Below are positions 33,689 through 41,963 of a DNA stretch of 64,000 nucleotides, piece after piece. Numbering within the stretch: the first letter of the stretch is position 1; the number at the start of each line of letters is the position of its first letter. The stretch comes from Streptomyces sp. WM6386 (GTDB lineage Bacteria > Actinomycetota > Actinomycetes > Streptomycetales > Streptomycetaceae): positions 102,042 through 166,041 of the forward strand of contig NZ_JXTE01000009.1 of the NCBI RefSeq assembly GCF_000972385.1. The letters are read 5' to 3'. The position numbers and the translations under genes were made by a program. Below the pieces are notes generated by a model. The model ran no database searches. It saw only the letters and a list, made by a program, of their open reading frames with translations, and was not told where the DNA came from.

Positions 33689-34083
33689 GTCCGCTCGCGC
33701 GGTTCCCCCCGCAGACCCGCCTCCGAATCGCCCACGGCGTCTTCCGGGAACGGTTCCGCGGAGCCCCTCCGGGCCGTCGGCGGCGTGATCATCGGCGGCG
33801 TCGGCGCGGTCACGAACGTCGACGGCAAGGACGGCGCGTTCTCCCGCCCCGCGTTGGCGATCACCACCGCGACATAGGGGAGCAGCGCCCCCAGCACCAG
33901 CGCGACGATCGCGACGTGCCGTTCCACGTTCCAGAGCGAGACCGCGAGGATCACCGACACCGTACGCACGCCCATCGAGATCACATACCGCCGCTGCCGG
34001 GCGCGCACATCGTCCTGAAGCCCCTGACGGGCCCCGGTGATCCGGAAAACCTGGGCGTTACCTGCCGCATGCTGCTTCCGCAT
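33685..34083 (-). CDS. DUF3099 family membrane protein
   Basis: 132 aa. N-terminal QVFRITGARQGLQDDVRARQRRYVISMGVR identifies DUF3099. Two hydrophobic segments (about residues 37-53 and 58-75) are followed by a Pro-rich, acidic cytoplasmic tail. Start chosen at ATG 34083, the family start; the longer frame adds a Gly-rich stretch without support. Actinobacteria-specific, function unknown. Confidence 0.85.
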   Translation of the reverse strand: MRKQHAAGNAQVFRITGARQGLQDDVRARQRRYVISMGVRTVSVILAVSLWNVERHVAIVALVLGALLPYVAVVIANAGRENAPSLPSTFVTAPTPPMITPPTARRGSAEPFPEDAVGDSEAGLRGEPRERT

Positions 34084-34327
34084 CACATTCCACCATCCGC
34101 CCGCATCGGACTCGCCCCGGCCCGTACCCGCTCCGCCCCCGGCAGAGGAACCGGGCCCGGACACGTCCTACGTTACGCCGCGCCTGCGCCGCCTACGAGA
34201 CCGGGGCACCTCCCGCCCGGGCGAACGATCTGCGCCCTAGCGCGTACGGCTCACTCGACATGCGCCGTAGGGTGCATGCGCCGACACTGGGCGTAATGCT
34301 CACGTCGAGCCGTACTAGGAGGCAGCC

Positions 34328-34606
34328 ATGGGCTGGTTGTGGGCGATCATCGTGGGATTCGTGCTGGGCCTGATCGCGAAGGCGATCCTTCCGGGCAAGC
34401 AGCACAGCCCTCTGTGGTTGACGACCATCTTCGGCATGCTGGGCGCCATCGCGGGCAACGCGATCGCGCGCGCCGCAGGCGTCGACGAGACCTCCGGCAT
34501 CGACTGGAGCCGCCACGCCTTCCAGCTCGTCGCCGCGATCATCATCGTGGGTGTCGGCGACATGCTCTATATGGCAACGCTGGGCAAGAAAAAGCAACGG
34601 GCCTGA
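34328..34606 (+). CDS. GlsB/YeaQ/YmgE family stress membrane protein
   Basis: 92 aa, three helices. MGWLWAIIVGFVLGLIAKAILPGKQHSPLWLTTIFGMLGAIAGN is the signature of the transglycosylase-associated (GlsB/YeaQ/YmgE) family, linked to membrane stress in other bacteria. Strong AGGAGG ribosome site. Transcribed alone; followed by a stem-loop repeat element and the convergent tyrS gene. Confidence 0.93.
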   Translation: MGWLWAIIVGFVLGLIAKAILPGKQHSPLWLTTIFGMLGAIAGNAIARAAGVDETSGIDWSRHAFQLVAAIIIVGVGDMLYMATLGKKKQRA

Positions 34607-34621
34607 CCGCAGCGGACCTGA

Positions 34622-34686
34622 AGGGGCGCGGGGAACTGCGCGAGCGACCACGACGAGAGTGGCAGCCCGCAGATTCCCGCGCCCCT
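34622..34686. repeat. interspersed repeat / terminator, copy 1
   Basis: Starts with GGGGCGCGGGGAACTGCGCGA, which recurs exactly at 60733-60753. Arms 34622-34635 and 34674-34686 pair with one bulged G, giving a terminator-like hairpin between convergent genes. Similar words are familiar downstream of many Streptomyces genes. Confidence 0.7.
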
Positions 34687-34693
34687 ACGGCGC

Positions 34694-35962
34694 TTACGCC
34701 CCCGTGACCTCAACAGCTGCGAGGTTCTTCTTCCCGCGTCGCAGGACCAGCCACCTGCCGTGCAGCAGGTCCTCCTTCACCGGGACGGAGTCCTCCGCCG
34801 CGACCTTCACGTTGTTCACGTAGGCCCCGCCCTCCTTCACGGTCCGCCGCGCGGCTGACTTGCTGGCCACGAGGCCGACCTCGGCGAGCAGGTCCACGAC
34901 GGGACCGAGCTCGGCGACCTGGATGTGCGGCACCTCGGAGAGAGCCGCCGTGAGCGTCTTCTCGTCCAGGTCCGCCAGCTCGCCCTGACCGAACAGCGCA
35001 CGGCTCGCGGCGACCACGGCGGCGGTCTGGCCGGCGCCGTGCACCAGCGTCGTCAGCTCCTCCGCCAGTGCGCGCTGTGCGGCACGGGCCTGCGGACGCT
35101 CCTCGGTCTGCTTCTCCAGCTCCTCGATCTCCTCGCGGGAGCGGAAGCTGAAGATGCGCAGGAACTTGGAGACGTCCCGGTCATCCGCGTTCAGCCAGAA
35201 CTGGTAGAAGGCGTACGGCGTGGTCATCTCCGGGTCGAGCCAGACCGTGCCGGTCTCCGTCTTGCCGAACTTGGTGCCGTCGGCCTTGGTGATCAGCGGC
35301 GTGGCCAGCGCGTGCACCACGGCGTCGGGCTCGACCCGGTGGATCAGGTCGGTGCCCGAGGTGAGGTTGCCCCACTGGTCGCTGCCGCCGGTCTGCAGCG
35401 TGCAGCCGTGCCGGCGGAACAGCTCCAGGAAGTCCATGCCCTGGAGGATCTGGTAGCTGAACTCCGTGTAGCCGATGCCCGCGTCGGAGTTGAGCCGCCG
35501 GGCGACGGCCTCCTTCGCGATCATCTTGTTGACCCGGAAGTACTTGCCGACGTCCCGCAGGAACTCGATGGCCGACAGCCCCTGGGTCCAGTCCAGGTTG
35601 TTGACCATGATCGCGGCGTTCGGGCCCTCGAAGTCGAGCAGCGGGGTGATCTGCGCCCGGAGCCGCTCGACCCACTGGGCCACGACGTCCGGCGAGTTCA
35701 GCGTCCGCTCCGCGGTCGGCTTGGGGTCGCCGATCAGACCCGTCGCACCGCCCACCAGGCCCAGCGGACGGTTGCCCGCCTGCTGGATCCGGCGCATCGT
35801 CAGGATCTGCACGAGGTTGCCGAGGTGCAGGCTGGGTGCGGTCGGGTCGAACCCGCAATAGAACGTGACGGGGCCGTCCGCGAACGCCTTGCGCAATGCG
35901 TCCTCGTCAGTGGAGAGGGCGATCAGCCCGCGCCACTTCAGCTCGTCGACGATGTCCGTCAC
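34694..35962 (-). CDS. tyrS: tyrosine--tRNA ligase
   Basis: 422 aa class I synthetase. HIGH-type motif HLGN at 46-49, KMSKS-type KFGKT at 231-235, tyrosine-binding residues [10 protein letters not shown] and [13 protein letters not shown]-terminal S4-like RNA-binding domain ([18 protein letters not shown]). Attaches Tyr to tRNA in the cytoplasm. I see no clear T-box upstream in the 56-bp gap to the tldE gene. Confidence 0.97.
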   Translation of the reverse strand: MTDIVDELKWRGLIALSTDEDALRKAFADGPVTFYCGFDPTAPSLHLGNLVQILTMRRIQQAGNRPLGLVGGATGLIGDPKPTAERTLNSPDVVAQWVERLRAQITPLLDFEGPNAAIMVNNLDWTQGLSAIEFLRDVGKYFRVNKMIAKEAVARRLNSDAGIGYTEFSYQILQGMDFLELFRRHGCTLQTGGSDQWGNLTSGTDLIHRVEPDAVVHALATPLITKADGTKFGKTETGTVWLDPEMTTPYAFYQFWLNADDRDVSKFLRIFSFRSREEIEELEKQTEERPQARAAQRALAEELTTLVHGAGQTAAVVAASRALFGQGELADLDEKTLTAALSEVPHIQVAELGPVVDLLAEVGLVASKSAARRTVKEGGAYVNNVKVAAEDSVPVKEDLLHGRWLVLRRGKKNLAAVEVTGA

Positions 35963-36018
35963 GGTTCTCGTATCTCCTTGGATGATCTTCGGCGGTCGGG
36001 TGACAACCAGCTACGAGG

Positions 36019-37413
36019 TTATACGCCCCGACTGACAGAGCTCATATTGAAGTCCGGCACCCTCAGGGCCGGCATCGCAGCCCTAGTGAACCAGTCGCTC
36101 CACTCCCTCGGCAGCGTCTTTTCCGTGCGCCCGGCCTCCGTGGCCCGGCCCAGCAGGTCCACCGGCGACTCGTTGAACCGGAAGTTGGTGACCTCTCCGG
36201 TGACCTCGCCGTTCTCGACGAGGTAGACGCCGTCGCGGGTCAGGCCGGTCAGCAGCAGCGTGGCCGGGTCGACCTCGCGGATGTACCAGAGGCAGGTCAG
36301 CAGCAGTCCGCGCGCGGTGTTCGCGACCATCTCCTCCAGGGAGCGGTCCTCGCCGCCGTCCAGGATCAGGTTGTCGATGCCCGGCGCCACCGGCAGCCCG
36401 GTCAGCCCGGCGCTGTGCCGGCTGGTCAGCAGACTGCTCAGCTCGCCCGCCCGCATCCACTCGGTGGCCGTCAGCGGCAGCCCGTTGTCGAACACCGACG
36501 AGTCGCCGCCGGAGGAGTGCGTGAGCACGAAGGGCGAGGACTCCAGGCCCGGCTCGTTCGGGTCGCTGCGCAGTGTCAGCGGCAGCTCGGTCAGCCTGTC
36601 GCCGAGCCGGGTGCCACCGCCGGGCTTGGAGAACACGGTCCGGCCCTCGGCCGCGTCCCGGCCGGACGCCGACCACATCTGGTAGATCAGCAGGTCCGCC
36701 ACGGCGGTCGGCGGCAGCAGCGTCTCGTACCGGCCGGCGGGCAGGTCGTGCTTGCGCTCGGCCCAGCCGAGCCGTACGGCGAGCTCGGCGTCCAGCGCGG
36801 CCGGGTCGACGTCCTTGAAGTCCCGGGTGGAGCGGCCGGCCCACGCCGAGCGCGTACGGTCCGGCGACTTGGCGTTCAGCTCCAGCGTCCCGTTGGGCTG
36901 GTCGTGCCGCAGGCGCAGCCCCGTCGACGTACCGAGATAGCTGGAGACCAGCTCGTGGTTGGCGAAGCCGTACAGCTCGCGGCCGCCCGCACGCGCGCGT
37001 GCGAAGGACTCGCCGAGCGCCGGCGCGAAGTCGGCGAACACCGCGGAGGAGGTCTCGGCGGGCCCGTCCGTGAAGTCGGGGGACGCCGGTACGCCCGTCA
37101 CCAGCGGCTGTGCGTCCTCGGCGGGCGCCGCACCGCGCGCGGCGGCCTCGGCGGCCCGGACCAGGGACTCCAGCTCGTCCACGGTCACCGCGGCCCGTGA
37201 GACGACTCCGGAGGCGGTGCCCTCCTTGCCGTCGACCGTCGCGATCACGGTGAGGGTACGCGTGCGTGTGACGCCGTTGGTGGTGAGCGCGTTGCCGGCC
37301 CAGCGCAGGTTCGCCGTCGACTGCTCGTCGGCGATGACGACACAGCCGTCGGCGGTGGACAGCTCCAGGGCACGTTCGACGATCTCGTGCGGCTTGTTCG
37401 TACGAGTACTCAT
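36019..37413 (-). CDS. tldE: TldD/PmbA family protein (TldE-type subunit)
   Basis: 464 aa. It resembles the non-catalytic TldE/PmbA subunit: no HExxxH zinc motif, C-terminal segments GVYLVENGEVTGEVTNFRFNESPVDLL typical of the family. With TldD it forms a heterodimeric metalloprotease in E. coli that processes small peptides. Start overlaps the tldD-like stop by 4 bp (ATGA), consistent with an obligate partner. Confidence 0.9.
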   Translation of the reverse strand: MSTRTNKPHEIVERALELSTADGCVVIADEQSTANLRWAGNALTTNGVTRTRTLTVIATVDGKEGTASGVVSRAAVTVDELESLVRAAEAAARGAAPAEDAQPLVTGVPASPDFTDGPAETSSAVFADFAPALGESFARARAGGRELYGFANHELVSSYLGTSTGLRLRHDQPNGTLELNAKSPDRTRSAWAGRSTRDFKDVDPAALDAELAVRLGWAERKHDLPAGRYETLLPPTAVADLLIYQMWSASGRDAAEGRTVFSKPGGGTRLGDRLTELPLTLRSDPNEPGLESSPFVLTHSSGGDSSVFDNGLPLTATEWMRAGELSSLLTSRHSAGLTGLPVAPGIDNLILDGGEDRSLEEMVANTARGLLLTCLWYIREVDPATLLLTGLTRDGVYLVENGEVTGEVTNFRFNESPVDLLGRATEAGRTEKTLPREWSDWFTRAAMPALRVPDFNMSSVSRGV

Positions 37414-38933
37414 CGACCGGCCTCCTGGGTCGTGTTGAGGATGTTGACGCCCTTGAAGAGGGCCGACGGGCAGCCGTGCGACACCGCCGCGACCTGCCCC
37501 GGCTGGGCCTTGCCGCAGTTGAAGGCGCCCCCGAGGACGTATGTCTGCGGACCGCCCACCGCGGCCATCGAGCCCCAGAAGTCGGTGGTGGTCGCCTGGT
37601 AGGCGACGTCCCGCAGCTGGCCGGTGATCCGACCGTTCTCGATCCTGAAGAACCGCTGACCGGTGAACTGGAAGTTGTAGCGCTGCATGTCGATCGACCA
37701 GGACCGGTCACCGACGACATAGATGCCCCGGTCGACCCCGCCGATCAGGTCCTGCGTCGACATCCCGGCCGGGTCCGGCCGGAGCGAGACGTTGGCCATG
37801 CGCTGCACGGGCACATGCCCGGGGGAGTCGGCGAACGCGCACCCGTTGGACCGCTCGAAGCCGGTCAGCTTCGCGATCCGCCGGTCCAGCTGGTAGCCGA
37901 CGAGCGTGCCGTCCTTCACCAGGTCCCAGGACTGGCCCGCCACGCCCTCGTCGTCGTAGCCGACGGTCGCCAGGCCGTGCTCGGCGGTGCGGTCACCCGT
38001 CACGTTCATCAGGTCGGAGCCGTACCGCAGTTTGCCGAGCTGGTCGAAGGTGGCGAAGGAGGTGCCGGCGTAGGCCGCCTCGTAGCCCAGGGCGCGGTCC
38101 AGCTCGGTGGCGTGGCCGATGGACTCGTGGATCGTCAGCCACAGGTTGGACGGGTCGACGACCAGGTCGTACACCCCCGACTCGACACTGGGTGCCCGCA
38201 TCTTCTCGGCGAGCAGCTCCGGGATCTGCTCGAGCTCGCTCTCCCAGTCCCAGCCGGTGCCCGTCATGTACTCCCAGCCGCGTCCGACCGGCGGCGCGAT
38301 GGTGCGCATGGAGTCGAACTCGCCGCTCGACTCGTCGACCGACACCGCGGTCAGCGACGGGTGCAGCCGCACCCGCTGCTGGGTGGTCACGGTCCCGGCG
38401 GTGTCGGCGTAGAACTTGTTCTCATGGACGGTCAGCAGTGACGCGTCGACGTGGTTGACCCCGTTCGCCGCCAGCAGCCGCGCGCTCCAGTCCGCGAGGA
38501 GCCCGGCCTTGTCCTCGTCGGGCACGGTGAACGGATCGATCTCGTACGACGAGACCCACGTCTTCTCGGAGTGCACCGGCTCGTCGGCGAGCTCCACACG
38601 CTCGTCCGAACCCGCCGCCTTGATCACCTGGGCGGCCAGCTTCGCCATCGCCACGGCCTGCGAGGCGACCCGCGCCGCCGCGTCCATGCTCAGATCCACG
38701 CCCGACGCGAAACCCCACGTGCCGCCGTGCACGACCCGCACCGCGTACCCGAGGTCGGTGGTGTCCGACGACCCGGCGGGCTTGGCGTCCCGCAGCCGCC
38801 AGGACGCGCTGCGCACCCGCTCGAAACGGAAGTCCGCGTGCTCGGCACCCAGCGCACGCGCGCGTGCCAGTGCGGCGTCGGCCAGGGCGCGTAGGGGAAG
38901 CGCTGTGAAGGCTTCGTCGATGGTATGAGGCAC
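37410..38933 (-). CDS. tldD: TldD family metallopeptidase (catalytic subunit)
   Basis: 507 aa. Zinc motif HESIGHATELD in mid-protein is the TldD HExxxH. C-terminus: ENGRITGQLRDVAYQATTTDFWGSM and GGAFNCGKAQPGQVAAVSHGCP. GTG at 38933 chosen with AGGGAG upstream; the longer frame to 39062 is unsupported. It heads an operon with tldE. Family substrates include unfolded or antibiotic-precursor peptides; here unknown. Confidence 0.92.
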   Translation of the reverse strand: MPHTIDEAFTALPLRALADAALARARALGAEHADFRFERVRSASWRLRDAKPAGSSDTTDLGYAVRVVHGGTWGFASGVDLSMDAAARVASQAVAMAKLAAQVIKAAGSDERVELADEPVHSEKTWVSSYEIDPFTVPDEDKAGLLADWSARLLAANGVNHVDASLLTVHENKFYADTAGTVTTQQRVRLHPSLTAVSVDESSGEFDSMRTIAPPVGRGWEYMTGTGWDWESELEQIPELLAEKMRAPSVESGVYDLVVDPSNLWLTIHESIGHATELDRALGYEAAYAGTSFATFDQLGKLRYGSDLMNVTGDRTAEHGLATVGYDDEGVAGQSWDLVKDGTLVGYQLDRRIAKLTGFERSNGCAFADSPGHVPVQRMANVSLRPDPAGMSTQDLIGGVDRGIYVVGDRSWSIDMQRYNFQFTGQRFFRIENGRITGQLRDVAYQATTTDFWGSMAAVGGPQTYVLGGAFNCGKAQPGQVAAVSHGCPSALFKGVNILNTTQEAGR

Positions 38934-39174
38934 CGAGGTATCTCCCTGCTCTCGTGACCTGTGGACTCCGATCATGTCCTGTGCGCAGGTCCGGGGACCA
39001 TACGTTTCCGTGCGTGGTCGCCCGTCTTCTGTAGGGACCCGACAGTGCGGCCCCTGAGCCACTGTCGGTGCCCGAATGTCCGCACGCCGGGGCAGACCGA
39101 TAGGTTTCGAAGGAAGCCGCTTGCCCTCCAGGTGTCGGGCGGTGAGTACAGACCGCTATCGAAAGGGTGATCCG

Positions 39175-39894
39175 TTGAGCCGCTCGGTTCTCGTCACCGG
39201 AGGCAACCGGGGCATCGGCCTCGCCATCGCCCGAGCTTTCGCCGAAGCCGGCGACAAGGTCGCGATCACGTACCGCTCGGGTGAGCCACCGGCCGCCCTG
39301 GCGGAACTGGGCTGCCTCGCCGTCAAGTGCGACATCACCGACACCGAGCAGGTGGAGCAGGCCTACAAGGAGATCGAGGACGCGCACGGTCCCGTCGAGA
39401 TCCTGGTCGCCAACGCCGGCATCACCAAGGACCAGCTCCTGATGCGCATGTCCGAGGAGGACTTCATGTCCGTCCTCGACACCAACCTCACCGGCACCTT
39501 CCGCGTCGTCAAGCGCGCCAACCGCGCCATGCTGCGCGCCAAGAAGGGCCGTGTCGTCCTGATCTCGTCGGTCGTCGGACTCATGGGCGGCCCCGGCCAG
39601 GCCAACTACGCAGCCTCCAAGGCCGGCCTGGTCGGCTTCGCGCGCTCCCTCGCCCGTGAGCTGGGCTCGCGCAACATCACCTTCAACGTCGTCGCGCCCG
39701 GCTTCGTCGACACCGACATGACCAAGGTGCTCACCGACGAGCAGCGCGAGAACATCGTGAAGCAGGTGCCGCTCGGTCGTTACGCGCAGCCCGAGGAGAT
39801 CGCCGCAACGGTGCGGTTCCTCGCCTCGGACGACGCCTCGTACATCACTGGAGCCGTCATCCCGGTTGACGGCGGACTGGGAATGGGTCACTGA
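39175..39894 (+). CDS. fabG: 3-oxoacyl-ACP reductase FabG
   Basis: 239 aa from TTG 39175 (AAAGGGTGA upstream); in-frame GTG 39142 is an alternative. Cofactor motif TGGNRGIGLAIARAF, active-site Ser and Tyr-x-x-x-Lys (LISSVVGLMG ... NYAASKAG), C-terminal ITGAVIPVDGG. Second step of fatty-acid elongation. Located 5 bp upstream of an InhA-like enoyl reductase, the same order as mycobacterial mabA-inhA. Confidence 0.95.
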   Translation: MSRSVLVTGGNRGIGLAIARAFAEAGDKVAITYRSGEPPAALAELGCLAVKCDITDTEQVEQAYKEIEDAHGPVEILVANAGITKDQLLMRMSEEDFMSVLDTNLTGTFRVVKRANRAMLRAKKGRVVLISSVVGLMGGPGQANYAASKAGLVGFARSLARELGSRNITFNVVAPGFVDTDMTKVLTDEQRENIVKQVPLGRYAQPEEIAATVRFLASDDASYITGAVIPVDGGLGMGH

Positions 39895-39899
39895 ACACC

Positions 39900-40676
39900 A
39901 TGGCTGGAATCCTCGAGGGCAAGAAGATCCTCATCACCGGTGTGCTGATGGAGTCCTCCATCGCCTTCCACACCGCCAAGCTGGCCCAGGAGCAGGGCGC
40001 GGAGATCATCCTCACCGCGTGGCCGCGTCCGACCCTCACCGAGCGCATCGCCAAGAAGCTGCCCCGGCCGGAGAAGGTCAAGGTCCTGGAGCTCGACGTC
40101 TCCAACGACGAGCACCTCGCCCGCCTGGAGAGCCAGGTCCGTGAGCACCTGGGCGACAGGCTCGACGGTGTCGTGCACTCCATCGGCTTCGCGCCGCAGG
40201 ACGCGCTCGGCGGCAACTTCCTGAACACGCCGTTCGAGTCCGTGGCCACCGCCATGCACGTCTCCGCCTTCTCCCTGAAGTCGCTGACCATGGCACTGCT
40301 GCCGCTGATGACCGAGGGCGGTGCCGTCGTCGGCCTCACCTTCGACGCGCAGTTCGCCTGGCCGCAGTACGACTGGATGGGCCCGGCCAAGGCCGCCCTG
40401 GAGGCCACCAACCGCTACATGGCCCGTGACCTGGGCAAGCACGACATCCGCTGCAATCTGATCTCGGCCGGTCCGATCGGCTCCATGGCCGCGAAGTCGA
40501 TCCCCGGCTTCGCCGAACTGGCGTCGGTGTGGGACAACCGCTCCCCGCTGGAGTGGAAGCTGGAGGACCCGGAGCCGGCCGGCAAGGGCGTCGTCGCCCT
40601 GCTGAGCGACTGGTTCCCGAAGACCACCGGCGAGATCGTCCACGTGGACGGCGGTCTGCACGCCATCGGAGCGTAA
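39900..40676 (+). CDS. fabI: enoyl-ACP reductase FabI (InhA-like)
   Basis: 258 aa. FabI/InhA features: EGKKILITGVLMESSIAFHTAKLAQEQGAEI, then VVHSIGFAPQDALGG, and catalytic Tyr-x6-Lys in QYDWMGPAKAAL. Last step of fatty-acid elongation, NADH-dependent; the InhA-like subgroup is the one targeted by isoniazid-type adducts in mycobacteria. Cotranscribed with fabG. Followed by an unusually long perfect palindrome. Confidence 0.95.
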   Translation: MAGILEGKKILITGVLMESSIAFHTAKLAQEQGAEIILTAWPRPTLTERIAKKLPRPEKVKVLELDVSNDEHLARLESQVREHLGDRLDGVVHSIGFAPQDALGGNFLNTPFESVATAMHVSAFSLKSLTMALLPLMTEGGAVVGLTFDAQFAWPQYDWMGPAKAALEATNRYMARDLGKHDIRCNLISAGPIGSMAAKSIPGFAELASVWDNRSPLEWKLEDPEPAGKGVVALLSDWFPKTTGEIVHVDGGLHAIGA

Positions 40677-40703
40677 CGCTGCCGCTGAGCCTCGGCCGAC
40701 ATG

Positions 40704-40739
40704 GAGGGGCCGCACCCTGTGCACAGGGTGCGGCCCCTC
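40704..40739. terminator. 36-bp perfect palindrome, terminator of fabG-fabI
   Basis: Each 18-base arm (40704-40721 and 40722-40739) is the exact reverse complement of the other with no spacer; in RNA this gives a very stable hairpin 28 bp after the fabI stop. Confidence 0.8.
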
Positions 40740-40863
40740 AGCGCGTCCGCGTGGGGTAACCCGTTCGGCCCATCCGGCCGGGCGGGCAGGGCGCACAACT
40801 GGGCACTCTGGATTACGCGTTCACCACGCTTCCCTCCCCAGCACGGCCGAGGAGGTCTCCCTT

Positions 40864-41211
40864 GTGCGCCTGTCCCGCAGCCTGGCCCCAGCGACGGTCG
40901 CCGTAGCTCTCCTGCTGACCCTGCCGCACGAGGCGTCACCGCACGCACGCGTGGCGGCACCGAAGGCCGAGCAACCGGACTTGTTCGGCGCCGCCTGCTA
41001 CAGCAGGGTCACCGGCTCCCGGGTGACCGCGTACTGCCACAACCCGTATCCCGACGTCGACCGCGTCCGGCTGCACATCGAGTGCGCCCGCTGGTGGGAC
41101 GTCGACAGCGACGGCGCCCCGGTCGAGGCCGGACCGGCGCAGACCGTACGTCTGGACGGCCGCTGCTGGAAGGAAGTCCGCTCGGTGTGGGTCAGCCACC
41201 AGAAGCGGTGA
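40864..41211 (+). CDS. small secreted protein of unknown function
   Basis: 115 aa. Signal peptide at residues 1-30 (LAPATVAVALLLTLPHEASPHA). Mature part has four Cys (CYSRV, YCHNP, ECARWW, RCWKEV), probably two disulphides, and a beta-rich pattern. GTG with GAGGAGG upstream. Its end overlaps the convergent GntR gene by 20 bp. No family recognised. Confidence 0.75.
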   Translation: MRLSRSLAPATVAVALLLTLPHEASPHARVAAPKAEQPDLFGAACYSRVTGSRVTAYCHNPYPDVDRVRLHIECARWWDVDSDGAPVEAGPAQTVRLDGRCWKEVRSVWVSHQKR

Positions 41212-41881
41212 ACCGGCCCGGCCGGCACCGGAACGGATAGCCCGCCGCCTCCGCCGCCGCCGTCTCCGCGTCGCCCGCGCGGATCGCGTCGACCAGCCGC
41301 GCGTGGTCCATGTACGTCTCCGGCGTCAGCTCCTCGCCGACGTCCTCACGCAGCCAGTCCCGCAGGACCTCGCCCAGGTCCGCGTACATCGCCGACATCA
41401 CGTCGTTGTGGGAAGCCGCCACCACCGCCAGGTGGAAGGACGAGTCCGCCGTCACGAAGGCCTCGGCGTCACCCGACTCCCACGCCTCCTCACGCCGTAC
41501 GAGAAGCGCGTCGAGCTGCTTGAGGTCCTTCTCCGTACGCCGCTCGGCGGCCAGCCGCGCCGCGGACGACTCCAGCGTGGAGCGCAGCTCGGCGATGTGC
41601 CGGGGATCGGCGTCGGCGAACCGGCGATGCATCACACCCGCCAGCTCGCTGGTCGCCACGACATAGGTGCCGGAGCCCTGACGGATGTCCAGCAGACCGT
41701 TGTGCGCGAGCGCGCGGACGGCCTCGCGGACCGTGTTGCGGGCCACCCCGAGCTGCTCGACGAGCGCCGGTTCCGTCGGGATGCGGGAGCCGACCGGCCA
41801 CTCACCCGACGTGATCTGCTGCCGCAGCGCCGCGATGACCTGCTCGGACAGTACCGATCGACGGGGGTGGCTCAGAGGCAT
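41192..41881 (-). CDS. FadR-subfamily GntR transcriptional regulator
   Basis: 229 aa. GntR helix-turn-helix at residues 9-76 (LSEQVIAALRQQITSGEWPVGSRIPTEPALVEQLGVARNTVREAVRALAHNGLLDIRQGSGTYV), followed by an FCD all-helical domain (about 95-215) with His residues typical of its metal site. Divergent from an MFS transporter across 82 bp that carry three ATSAT elements. Probably represses that transporter and itself. ATG 41881 chosen. Confidence 0.93.
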   Translation of the reverse strand: MPLSHPRRSVLSEQVIAALRQQITSGEWPVGSRIPTEPALVEQLGVARNTVREAVRALAHNGLLDIRQGSGTYVVATSELAGVMHRRFADADPRHIAELRSTLESSAARLAAERRTEKDLKQLDALLVRREEAWESGDAEAFVTADSSFHLAVVAASHNDVMSAMYADLGEVLRDWLREDVGEELTPETYMDHARLVDAIRAGDAETAAAEAAGYPFRCRPGRFTASGG

Positions 41882-41935
41882 GGCACACCTTCGCATGGGA
41901 TCGCCGACCCGGGGCAGTCGGGGGATGGACAACCA

Positions 41936-41956
41936 ATCATCCCATGATTCTATGAT
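41936..41956. promoter_or_regulatory. triple ATSAT operator candidate (GntR target)
   Basis: ATCAT-CCC-ATGAT-TCT-ATGAT: three five-base elements at 8-bp spacing, the first two forming a perfect inverted repeat. It lies directly before the MFS start and 55 bp from the GntR start, and overlaps one possible start (41955). Confidence 0.65.
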
Positions 41957-41963
41957 GGGCGGC

